This document shows, one piece after another, positions 1 to 7,377 of a stretch of DNA of 64,000 bases. The position numbers were made by a program, and so were the translations under genes. Under the pieces are notes generated by a model. It was given only the letters and a program-made list of their open reading frames with translations, did no database searches and was not told the DNA's origin. The stretch covers positions 1,488,001-1,552,000 of the forward strand of contig OZ243980.1 in the NCBI GenBank assembly GCA_965214875.1, in the 5' to 3' direction. How positions within the stretch are numbered: position 1 is the stretch's first letter; the number at the start of each line of letters is the position of its first letter. Source of the stretch: CBDAUN01 sp965214875 (lineage in GTDB: Bacteria > Pseudomonadota > Gammaproteobacteria > Arenicellales > JAJDZL01).

Positions 1-545
1 GGCATTGGATCGCATGGAATAGCAATGGCAAGCCGCTGGGGAAGACCTTGCAACCAGCGCATTACGGGATTCTATTCTATACAAAGACAAGAACGAGCAA
101 ATTTTTTGATGTTCGGGCTCCCCATCAAAAGTGCAGGAAATGTCACAGTTACTTGAGGGACTACGGTGGAAAGGCGCATCTACGTCATCCATTCGGATAT
201 CAAATTAGCGATGTGTGGAGTGATATACATCGCACTCGCCACCAATCTCGGAGAATAGATAATCACCCTTGCCAGTTGCCTGTCCATTTGATTGAACGAT
301 TGATTCTAATGACAACTGACGAAGGCGATATTATATTTGACCCGTTTAGCGGTGGCGGATCTGCAGCCGTTGCTTCTAGACAACTTGGACGCAAGTATAT
401 CGGTTGTGATATCGACAGGGAATATGCTGACGCCGCCAACAGCAGATATAGCGAATCAACTAAAACTTTAGATGAAAACGGAAAATTTGTATCCATTCAT
501 CTTGGTCAAATCGTTTCAATGCGAAATATCGATATCAAGCAATGA
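1..545 (+). CDS. DNA methyltransferase, N4/N6 (beta-type), C-terminal part
   Basis: This is the 3' part of a DNA-methyltransferase gene that begins before the window; the open frame enters at base 3. It would transfer a methyl group from S-adenosylmethionine to an adenine or cytosine amino group. The family signature seen is DPFSGGGSAAVASRQLGRKY (the SAM-binding FxGxG region, near base 340-400) followed by IGCDIDREY, placed at the C-terminus as in beta-class N4/N6 enzymes; the region GKPLGKTLQPAHYGILFY near the start fits the target-recognition side. The stop overlaps the ATG of the next gene by ATGA, so the two are translationally coupled, which supports a restriction-modification pair. The recognition sequence cannot be read from this fragment. 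Confidence 0.85.
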   Translation, partial: HWIAWNSNGKPLGKTLQPAHYGILFYTKTRTSKFFDVRAPHQKCRKCHSYLRDYGGKAHLRHPFGYQISDVWSDIHRTRHQSRRIDNHPCQLPVHLIERLILMTTDEGDIIFDPFSGGGSAAVASRQLGRKYIGCDIDREYADAANSRYSESTKTLDENGKFVSIHLGQIVSMRNIDIKQ

Positions 546-1408
546 CATCAACTTTCGATGAATTCGTGGAAAGCATGAGCATGTTTCTCATTTTTCCAGA
601 TGTGGAAGATGAAATGGATGCGTTGGTTCAGAACAGAATTGATCAGCTATCTGCTCCAAAAAACGGAGGAAAAACTTCAGAAGATCTTTTGTTTGACTAC
701 CTGACGGAGGATAAAGATAGCGAAAAACTGAAGCTGGTCATTGCCATGTCTGGCGGGTCAGTAGAGAAGTTAAAGCGAATACTTTCCTATCTATTTCATA
801 GCGGTTCCTTGTCGCAAATTAGAGATAATGCAGATGCCCGCCGACAGATTGCGCGATTCCTGACAGACCCTGATAGGGAGTCGCGCATACCTCGCTTTGT
901 TCGAAGGAGCTTCTCTTTGCCAGAAAACTGGGCCGAGCTGCTTAGTGACGGTCCGCATATGAATACCGTTGTTCGCTCGTCTTTGGTATCCAGTTATTCC
1001 GTAAAAATGGGGTTCAAGTTGGAACAAGAGGTTCAAGAGATCGTGACTGATCTCGGCAAAAGCTATGAAAAAGGTAGCGTTTACGCCGTGGATAACAAAG
1101 AGGTTGATTTGGCGATACCGAATTGCGACAGTCCTCAGGCATTAATCATGTCTTCCTATTCTCTGACCACCTCGTCATCCCAAACTACGAGAGCCAATGA
1201 ACAGGCCGCCATGTATGACGCATTGCAAAAATTTAATCGTTCAAGACGGATGAGAGAAACGCCATCTTGCATTTTTATCAACGTGGTTGATGGTGGAGGA
1301 TGGATTTCGAGGCGGAATGACTTGAAACAGTTATGGGCAAATTGCGATCATTGTTTTTCGTTCAATACTCTTCAGGACATGCGCGAACTGCTGGAGCGCG
1401 TTTTATGA
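542..1408 (+). CDS. Restriction-endonuclease-like protein (DpnII/MboI-type pattern)
   Basis: A 288-residue protein coupled by ATGA overlap to the preceding methyltransferase; the natural reading is the nuclease partner of a type II restriction-modification system. The C-terminal half carries KEVDLAI, then a beta strand ALIMSSYSL, then TTSSSQTTRANEQAAMY, which follows the general order (D, core strand, Ser/Asn-Glu helix) of DpnII-like PD-(D/E)xK nucleases. The core strand has Ser-Ser where an acidic residue and Lys would be expected, so the catalytic site is either shifted or degenerate. No membrane segment or signal peptide is present. Assignment rests mainly on gene context and this partial motif; a plain hypothetical protein is the alternative. 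Confidence 0.55.
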   Translation: MTSTFDEFVESMSMFLIFPDVEDEMDALVQNRIDQLSAPKNGGKTSEDLLFDYLTEDKDSEKLKLVIAMSGGSVEKLKRILSYLFHSGSLSQIRDNADARRQIARFLTDPDRESRIPRFVRRSFSLPENWAELLSDGPHMNTVVRSSLVSSYSVKMGFKLEQEVQEIVTDLGKSYEKGSVYAVDNKEVDLAIPNCDSPQALIMSSYSLTTSSSQTTRANEQAAMYDALQKFNRSRRMRETPSCIFINVVDGGGWISRRNDLKQLWANCDHCFSFNTLQDMRELLERVL

Positions 1409-1845
1409 AAAAAGAGGGCATATATGGATACTTCTTTTCCGCTGCCGACCTTTGCCGATCAGCCTTGCCGCAAGATGCCGCCTTGCGAATGCTCGAAAAG
1501 GTCCGGGTTGCTGTGCCTGATGCTCATTGTCGAGTTGCATAGACCGTCGGTAGCCGAGTTCGGCGGCAAAAACTAAATCACTGAGCAAAGAAGTGGCTAG
1601 TTTGCTTAAACTATTGGAAATGAAATTGTATCGCTGTTCCTTCGAGAGTAAACGAAAGATATATGACTCCGCGTAGGTTTAGGAAGAGTTGAACTTGAGG
1701 CGTGCAATTTAATATTGAGTTTGGTTTCAAAGCGCATCGGCGACTTGCATCAAAAAGTTTGTTACGTGGCAACGAGCCTTACAATATGTTCAATCGAGAC
1801 GCATGTTTCATCTCTGGCGCAACGCTATCAAATGAGCCGGTAATC
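1409..1845. other. Intergenic stretch with two overlapping tiny ORFs
   Basis: About 440 bases without a recognised gene. Two small overlapping frames start here: ATG 1405 (45 codons, overlapping the nuclease stop as ATGA) and ATG 1424 to TAA 1576 (50 residues, Cys-rich, starting MDTSFPLPTF, preceded by a GAGGG Shine-Dalgarno-like run). Neither resembles a family I know and only one can be real. The rest, up to the DUF547 gene, looks non-coding. Confidence 0.3.
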
Positions 1846-2679
1846 ATGACTACAACGAATACAACTCGAACCAGATTCGCCTTGTTTATGTTCGCGACGG
1901 CGTTCTGCAGCTTCTTGCTGGCGACAGGAAACAGTTTTGCGCAATCCCAGTACTACGAGCATTTCAGCCATTCCGCCAAGAACGCGCAAACCCAAATCGA
2001 CCATAGTCTCTGGGCTCAGTTGCTTGATAAGTATGTGAGCGAAGAAGATGGTTTGAATCTATTTGCGTATGGAGCGGTTACGGCAGAAGACCATCAACAA
2101 CTTGAAAACTATATTGAGCAGCTGACTGCGGTGACCGTAACCGACCTAAACTCGAATGAGCAGTTTGCCTATTGGGTCAATCTTTACAACGCTCTGACCA
2201 TCAAGGTCATCCTCGATCACTATCCGGTAGAGAGCATCAGAGATATTTCATTGACGCTGCTCAATCGCGGTCCTTGGAAAAAGGAGCTATTGGCCGTGGA
2301 AGGCATCAAGCTCAGCCTTGATGATATCGAGCATGAAATCTTGCGGCCAATCTACCGCGACAACAGAATTCACTATGCTGTGAATTGCGCGTCAGTCGGG
2401 TGTCCGAATTTACAGCCTGTTCCGTTTACGTCCGCCTCGCTTGAGGACATGCTGGAGCTTGCGGCAGAGCAGTACATTAATCATCCTCGCGGCGTTTCGA
2501 TCATCGATGGCGAGTTGGTTCTTTCCAGCATTTACGATTGGTATGCAGAGGATTTCGGTGATGAGGAATCAGAAATCATCATGCATTTGATCGAATATGC
2601 CGACGATGAATTGGCTGATAGTTTGATTCAATATGACTCGATTGACGACTACCAATACGACTGGTTGCTAAACGAGTAG
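1846..2679 (+). CDS. DUF547 domain secreted protein
   Basis: A 277-residue protein. I start it at ATG 1846 because that gives a signal peptide (positively charged TRTRF, hydrophobic ALFMFATAFCSFLLA, then SFAQS as a likely cleavage site near residue 30); the open frame upstream has no such feature. The body carries the DUF547 hallmarks: FAYWVNLYNALTIKVILDHY, then the aromatic/Gly region RGPWKK, the short SLDDIEHEILRP segment and NCASVGCPNLQP. DUF547 proteins are of unknown biochemical function, although the Cys pair and the fold have been compared with papain-like or glutathione-related proteins. It is followed after 4 bases by a glycosyltransferase, so the two are probably cotranscribed. Confidence 0.85.
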   Translation: MTTTNTTRTRFALFMFATAFCSFLLATGNSFAQSQYYEHFSHSAKNAQTQIDHSLWAQLLDKYVSEEDGLNLFAYGAVTAEDHQQLENYIEQLTAVTVTDLNSNEQFAYWVNLYNALTIKVILDHYPVESIRDISLTLLNRGPWKKELLAVEGIKLSLDDIEHEILRPIYRDNRIHYAVNCASVGCPNLQPVPFTSASLEDMLELAAEQYINHPRGVSIIDGELVLSSIYDWYAEDFGDEESEIIMHLIEYADDELADSLIQYDSIDDYQYDWLLNE

Positions 2680-2683
2680 CATT

Positions 2684-3379
2684 ATGATGAACAACCAGCA
2701 TGTTTCAGTGATCATTCCTGTTCTTAACGAGGAGCAGGCGATTGCAAAGGTGATTGGCGATATGCCCGAATGCGTGGACCGGGTAATTGTCGTGGACAAC
2801 AATTCGACGGACGCAACCGCTAAAGTTGCACGCCAAAGCGGCGCAGCCGTGGTGTCAGAATCGCATGCCGGCTACGGACCGGCGTGCCTTAGAGGAGTAG
2901 CTGAAGCCGGGCATTCAGACATTCTGGCATTTGTCGACGGCGGATGCCGCGACTATCCCGAAGATCTGGTGAAGCTCCTGAAACCAGTCGCTTATGGCAG
3001 GTGCGATCTTGCGATTGGTTGCCGCCGCGACGAGTCGGCCGGCTCGAAAGGAAGAAAAATCCATCAGCATATGGGTACCAGCCTGGCTTGCTTGATGATT
3101 AGGCTGATCTATGGTGTCCGATTCGAGGATTTAGGGCCGATGAGATGCATCACAAAGAAGAGGCTTGGCCAGCTGAAGATGCGAGATAAAAGGTTCGGCT
3201 GGACAACGGAGATGCAGCTCAAAGCCCTGATTCATGGCATGGAGATCATGCAGGTGCCAGTGCGCTATCGGCAAAGAATCGGTAAATCGAAAATATCCGG
3301 CACCCTATCGGGCAGTCTGATGGCGGGCTCAGATATCTTCTATTGGATCTTTCGGTTGGCATTTTCGCGATCTCGATAG
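2684..3379 (+). CDS. Glycosyltransferase family 2 (dolichol-phosphate mannosyltransferase-like)
   Basis: A 231-residue GT-A fold glycosyltransferase of the DPM1/DPMS-like branch of GT2, which transfers a sugar from a nucleotide donor, often to a polyprenyl phosphate at the inner membrane. The N-terminus HVSVIIPVLNEE and VIVVDNNSTD are classic for the nucleotide-binding strand. The position that normally carries DxD reads FVDGGCRDYPEDL, so the second Asp of the motif is replaced by Gly with an Asp three residues later; this occurs in some family members but lowers certainty about metal binding. Later motifs GYGPACLRG, DLGPMRCI and FGWTTEMQLKA are also family-like. It sits 4 bases after the DUF547 gene and is convergent with a membrane glycosyltransferase, a plausible functional partner. 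Confidence 0.88.
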   Translation: MMNNQHVSVIIPVLNEEQAIAKVIGDMPECVDRVIVVDNNSTDATAKVARQSGAAVVSESHAGYGPACLRGVAEAGHSDILAFVDGGCRDYPEDLVKLLKPVAYGRCDLAIGCRRDESAGSKGRKIHQHMGTSLACLMIRLIYGVRFEDLGPMRCITKKRLGQLKMRDKRFGWTTEMQLKALIHGMEIMQVPVRYRQRIGKSKISGTLSGSLMAGSDIFYWIFRLAFSRSR

Positions 3380-3390
3380 ACTTTTTGCCA

Positions 3391-4740
3391 CTAGCTTTGG
3401 GTACTGCGACTGCGCCAGAAGTCGATTCCGAGAGCTGTTGCGATTGCAATCATTTGAAGCATCGAGGCGGGTGCAGCAACCTGATAGGCGCGCAGACTAG
3501 TATCCTCAAGATGCAGACCGATCGCATAGGAAAGCGATAGGGCCATCGATGCAGTCCAAGCCCAGCAGCTTGGATAGATGACTGCAAAAGGCAGTAGCCA
3601 GACTAAGTACCAGGCATTGATCACCGGTGACAAAAGCAACAGCAGGCCGAATACGCAATCCATTCGCGGTATTTCTGCTGAGTTGCCTCGCTTTGCATAG
3701 CCGACGAAGTAGGCTCCCAGCCATATGAGAAAAATGCCTGCGCACGCAATTCGAGCCGCCTGATCATTGCTTAGAAACTTGAGCAAAGCAAAGGCAAATG
3801 GGTTGAATTGCCATTGCTCGGCAAAGATCTTCAAGACTGGCAAGTCGGAGTTGCCTTGCGCGATGAAAGGCGCATACAGTATCGCGACGATCGAAGCGGC
3901 AAGGCCCCAGTTGCGAGGAGGCTGACGCCACAAGATGAATGGCAGTGCCAGAAGCGCGAAGATCTTCGTGCAGCAGGCAAGCGCAACCAGAGCGCATGCA
4001 GTTGCTTGCCGGCCGCGTGACCGGGCGTAGAATGCGATGAAGACGAGACTCGCCCCTACAATATCCGGATGGGCGGTAAATGCGAATTCCTTCAATACCA
4101 GCGGACTCCAAGCATACAGCATGACGTGGCGCGCAGGTGCGCACTTGCCGAGCACGAAAATGAGTGCCAGATCGATAAGCGAGTAGATCGCCTGCAAGGC
4201 GTCGATATTCGCGGGTGATATGATGTGCGCAATCGCGAAGATGTACTGCAGCAAAGGAGCGTAGATGGTCGACAAATCGGGATTGTTGACCCCGTTCAGT
4301 AGCTGTTCACACTGAGGCGAGAGAGAGTTTTCGAAGAACAGCGATGATGGCGGAATCCCGAAGGGCGAGCCGCTTGCGACGAACACGCACCCGTCTAGAA
4401 GATACCGGTAGAAATCGTCCTCCAGAATCGGATCCCCCCAAAGACCGATTGCTCGAAACGTCGCTGCCCAAAGGAAGATGGTGGTAAATCTGATGCGGAC
4501 ATCATGTTTGCCAACCCACCACCAAAGCCAAAATACAATGATGCCGATTAGCCAATATCCCAGTTGATATTCTGCCAAATCGATTCCGAGTGGCGCATTG
4601 TGCGACCCGGCTGCCCAAAAGCAACACACCGTTGCGATGGCTATGCCCGCGGGAAAGTGCACATTTTTTCGATTGCGTAGCGAACTAATCTTGATCGGCA
4701 TGGTCAATCTACGTACAAATTTTTCGTGCTTTCGCAGCAT
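3391..4740 (-). CDS. Polytopic membrane glycosyltransferase (GT-C, DUF2029/GT87-like)
   Basis: A 449-residue integral membrane protein with about ten hydrophobic segments. The acidic motif EDDFYRYLLDG in the first periplasmic loop and NNPDLSTIYAPLLQY after it match polyprenol-phosphate-dependent GT-C mannosyl- or hexosyltransferases. These use lipid-linked sugars such as those made by DPM-like GT2 enzymes, and the GT2 gene lies convergently 11 bases away, so the pair may make and use a lipid-linked sugar. The start is uncertain: ATG 4740 or ATG 4701 (MPIKISSL) would both place the first membrane segment correctly and neither has a clear ribosome site. The acceptor cannot be inferred. Confidence 0.75.
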   Translation of the reverse strand: MLRKHEKFVRRLTMPIKISSLRNRKNVHFPAGIAIATVCCFWAAGSHNAPLGIDLAEYQLGYWLIGIIVFWLWWWVGKHDVRIRFTTIFLWAATFRAIGLWGDPILEDDFYRYLLDGCVFVASGSPFGIPPSSLFFENSLSPQCEQLLNGVNNPDLSTIYAPLLQYIFAIAHIISPANIDALQAIYSLIDLALIFVLGKCAPARHVMLYAWSPLVLKEFAFTAHPDIVGASLVFIAFYARSRGRQATACALVALACCTKIFALLALPFILWRQPPRNWGLAASIVAILYAPFIAQGNSDLPVLKIFAEQWQFNPFAFALLKFLSNDQAARIACAGIFLIWLGAYFVGYAKRGNSAEIPRMDCVFGLLLLLSPVINAWYLVWLLPFAVIYPSCWAWTASMALSLSYAIGLHLEDTSLRAYQVAAPASMLQMIAIATALGIDFWRSRSTQS

Positions 4741-4792
4741 CGCACATACCTACAAACCAACCCTGCAATATCTATGATTAAGGAGCAAGACG

Positions 4793-5170
4793 GTGTATCC
4801 AAGAACTCTCTTTGCAGGCAATACGCTAAAGCGCGTTGCCATGATAACCTTAAGTCTGTTGTTTTCAATTTCTATAGCCTTTGCTTCTGGCGGCGGTGGC
4901 GGTGGAAACAGTGGTGGCAGTGCTGATCATGGTCCGATCAGCTATGATGTCGGCAAGAAGCTGTTTGTTGAAGCCGTCGTGTGCGATAGCTGCCCATTTG
5001 CCGACTTGAGCGTAGATTCCGAATCTGTACGTGCCGCATGGAAGGCGATCAAAAAATCGCTTAGATCAAGAGGTGAAATTGGCGAGACTTTAATCTGGTC
5101 TGAGCGTGAATCTGTTAAGCGGTTCATCAGGAAGCGCTTCATCAATGCTGACAATACCGGTGTTTCTTAG
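4793..5170 (+). CDS. Small Gly-rich secreted protein, paralogue A
   Basis: A 125-residue protein starting at GTG 4793, chosen because TAAGGAG lies 8 bases upstream. It has a signal peptide ending about AFASGG, a short Gly/Ser stretch, and a conserved C-terminal block: GPISYDVGKKLF, VVCDSCPFADL, SESVRAAWKAIKKSLR, WSERESVKRFIRKRF. The same block recurs in the next gene, so the two are tandem duplicates. GKKLF followed by CxxCP recalls the start of a cytochrome c haem site, but the His of CxxCH is missing, so haem binding is not supported; a disulfide or metal site is equally possible. I do not recognise the family. Confidence 0.7.
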   Translation: MYPRTLFAGNTLKRVAMITLSLLFSISIAFASGGGGGGNSGGSADHGPISYDVGKKLFVEAVVCDSCPFADLSVDSESVRAAWKAIKKSLRSRGEIGETLIWSERESVKRFIRKRFINADNTGVS

Positions 5171-5195
5171 AAGCAACAGAAGGAAGGAAAGTTTC

Positions 5196-5711
5196 ATGCT
5201 AATAGCAAATAATATTCCAAAAAGCTACTGTTCAATGTTGCGACGGGGCATGCTGGCTATCTTTTGCAGCTTGATGGTTGTATCTGTCGCCATTGGCTCG
5301 TCTACTGATGGAGGCGGCGGCCAGCAGGGGGGAGGCAATTCTGGCGGTGGCGGCAGCGAATCAGGCGGCTCTGGCAATTCTGGCGGTGGCGGCAGCGAAT
5401 CAGGCGGCTCTGGCAATTCCGACAGCAGTTCAAGTTCAAGCGGCGGTGGAGGAGGCGAGTTCTACTCCGCGAACATCGATCGTGGGCCAGTCAGCTATGA
5501 TGTCGGCAAGAAGCTTTTTAGGGAAGTCGTCGTTTGCGGCGATTGCCCTTTCGGTGATTTGGCATTGCAGTCCGAGAATGTGCGCCAAGCTTGGAAACAG
5601 ATCAAGCTATCGCTCAGAGAAAGTGGCGAAGTCGGCATGCACCTGAAATGGTCGGAACGTCAGTCCATCAAGCGGTATATCAAAAAGCGGTATATCAAAG
5701 CCAAAAATTGA
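5196..5711 (+). CDS. Gly/Ser-linker secreted protein, paralogue B
   Basis: A 171-residue relative of the preceding gene. ATG 5196 is chosen because GAAGGAAGGAAAG precedes it closely and because it gives a signal peptide (RRGMLAIFCSLMVVSVAIGSS); the frame is open further upstream but overlaps the previous gene. Between the signal peptide and the conserved domain lies a flexible linker of about 60 residues made of Gly, Ser, Glu and Asn, including two copies of GGGGSESGGSGNS. The conserved domain repeats paralogue A: GPVSYDVGKKLF, VVCGDCPFGDL, SENVRQAWKQIK, LKWSERQSIKRYI. Expansion of the linker in one copy suggests the domain is presented away from the membrane or envelope. Function unknown. 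Confidence 0.72.
   Translation: MLIANNIPKSYCSMLRRGMLAIFCSLMVVSVAIGSSTDGGGGQQGGGNSGGGGSESGGSGNSGGGGSESGGSGNSDSSSSSSGGGGGEFYSANIDRGPVSYDVGKKLFREVVVCGDCPFGDLALQSENVRQAWKQIKLSLRESGEVGMHLKWSERQSIKRYIKKRYIKAKN
5343..5420 (+). repeat. 39-bp tandem repeat x2 encoding GGGGSESGGSGNS
   Basis: Two adjacent 39-base units (5343-5381 and 5382-5420) identical except for the last base, a synonymous Ser change. Being a multiple of three, gain or loss of a unit would lengthen or shorten the linker of paralogue B without a frameshift. Confidence 0.9.
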
Positions 5712-5891
5712 TGCCTATTGACCTGCGTAGCATTTTTGCTGTTGCGGCACCATGCTTCACGCATTTGCCTGATGCATGCTTGTTGCGAAAACGCCTCTAT
5801 GGCGCGTTCGCTTCTCAGCGTAGAATTCGCATTGCGACAACTTATGCTTTGCCTATTCACCACTCGCGACTGATATGATTGTCGACTCTTT

Positions 5892-6629
5892 TTGCCCAGC
5901 CTCGTTCAGATCTTCGCTTTGAATTGCAGTACTTTCCGCCATTCGCTTATATTGATCTTGTGGGCGGTTCCGCTTGCCTGTCTGCCGGGTTCGGCTGCTG
6001 ATTCCGGGAGCAGTCTTGCCATGCAGCTGCTTTACCAGACCCCTCATTTTGATCAGGTCAAGCAAAAGGATTCAATCAGCTATATCTTTTCAGGTGCATG
6101 GCGCAAAAACTCGGAAAATAAAGCCGCAATGTTCGATGACCACGTTGAACTTCTGGTCACCGCGATCGATGCTCAATATCGGGCGAATGTCGAATTGAAC
6201 TTTGTCTCGCCTGACCGGCAAATCGAATTCCCGCCAATCGAAGGCGCAATCACGAACCCTGTGGTTCCGGCATTTTTTGAGTATGATGCGAGGCGAATGA
6301 GTCAAATCACAGGTGGCGGCGAAATGTATTTTCGAAGTCGAATTCGACATGCTATGCTGTTAGCCGACTCGCCAAAGGATGTCCGGATTGTCTATCAAGG
6401 CAAGCCGGCGATTGCTCGGATGATCGAAATTCATCCATTTGAGCATGCACCGCTTAAGGATCGGATGGATGCAGTTTTTCACGGCAAAACCTATCGGATA
6501 TGGCTTTCGGATGAAGTGCCCGGACATATTGCGATGATTCAATCTATAGCCGGCGACCCTAATGATGAATCGCGAGGACCATATGATCAATTGACGCTCC
6601 GATTGGATGGTGTCGATTTGCCAAATTAA
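5892..6629 (+). CDS. Hypothetical exported protein
   Basis: An open frame of 245 codons from TTG 5892 with no ATG before residue 44. The segment HSLILILWAVPLACLPGSAA looks like a signal peptide, which supports a start at or near the TTG although no Shine-Dalgarno sequence is visible. The mature part is mixed alpha/beta in appearance, has no Cys pattern or repeats, and contains acidic and aromatic stretches (FFEYDARRMSQI, DQLTLRLDGVDL). I do not recognise a family. It lies between the paralogous secreted proteins and the CxxCW protein, all on the same strand and all exported, so a shared envelope role is possible. Confidence 0.55.
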   Translation: MPSLVQIFALNCSTFRHSLILILWAVPLACLPGSAADSGSSLAMQLLYQTPHFDQVKQKDSISYIFSGAWRKNSENKAAMFDDHVELLVTAIDAQYRANVELNFVSPDRQIEFPPIEGAITNPVVPAFFEYDARRMSQITGGGEMYFRSRIRHAMLLADSPKDVRIVYQGKPAIARMIEIHPFEHAPLKDRMDAVFHGKTYRIWLSDEVPGHIAMIQSIAGDPNDESRGPYDQLTLRLDGVDLPN

Positions 6630-6726
6630 GCAATGGCGAAGGACGTATGGAAGCGCGAAGGGAAGCGGCAAGTCAGAGGGGGCGGAACGCAGGTGAAGCG
6701 ACGAAGCATTGTGCAAGGAGGCGACG

Positions 6727-7308
6727 ATGAGTAATCGAAAACAGCACAACCGGCTTTCGAGCAATCTAGGAGTTGCGTTGTTTCTAATCGCCTTCGGCTT
6801 CACGCCTTTGAACTCCGTCGGTCAGGGTGTCGAGGAGCCTGCGGGCTATCGTCTTCAGAACTACAATGACATCGTTCCCGAGACCCTTCGAGGCGCTGAA
6901 GTCGTTGATGATCTGGATGCCTATGCTCGTGTAGATGAAAAGTCGGTCATTCCTATCGATGTGGTGCCTAAAGCGAATATGCCGAAGGTGGTTGATGCTT
7001 TAGGCAACGAGGTTGTGCAGCACGAAGTCATACCCGGGTCGATCTGGCTTCCAGGGGTAGGTAGAGGAGAGATTTCCGATGAGGTTGATCAATATTTTCG
7101 CGATGCTTTGAAACAAGTCACCAATGCGGACCGGGCCGCAGCAATCATGATCTATTGCCTGCCCGATTGCTGGATGTCTTGGAATGGCGCTAAGCGCGCC
7201 ATCGAATATGGATATACCAACGTCTACTGGTATCCTAACGGAATCACTGGCTGGAGGCTGGTAAGCGATGAAACTGAAGTCGTTTCACGTTACGAGATGC
7301 CAAAGTAG
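6727..7308 (+). CDS. PQQ-dependent catabolism-associated CxxCW motif protein (rhodanese-like)
   Basis: A 193-residue protein starting at ATG 6727 with a strong AAGGAGG 4-5 bases upstream. It has an N-terminal signal peptide (GVALFLIAFGFTPLNSVGQ) and a rhodanese-like C-terminal half with the diagnostic IYCLPDCWMSWNGAKRA and YWYPNGITGW. This signature defines proteins that accompany PQQ-dependent alcohol dehydrogenase systems in many proteobacteria; the periplasmic role is not firmly known. No PQQ biosynthesis gene, quinoprotein dehydrogenase or cytochrome partner is present in this window, so the protein is an orphan here. Confidence 0.85.
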   Translation: MSNRKQHNRLSSNLGVALFLIAFGFTPLNSVGQGVEEPAGYRLQNYNDIVPETLRGAEVVDDLDAYARVDEKSVIPIDVVPKANMPKVVDALGNEVVQHEVIPGSIWLPGVGRGEISDEVDQYFRDALKQVTNADRAAAIMIYCLPDCWMSWNGAKRAIEYGYTNVYWYPNGITGWRLVSDETEVVSRYEMPK

Positions 7309-7377
7309 CCTGTTATTCAGGCACATTGGGCCGGCTTAAGGCCAGGTCCGCATCTTGTTCAATTGCTGGCCTAAGAT

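Noticed and set aside
4793..5711. Calling the paralogous secreted proteins c-type cytochromes
   Set aside because: They have CxxCP, not CxxCH, and no distal Met motif.
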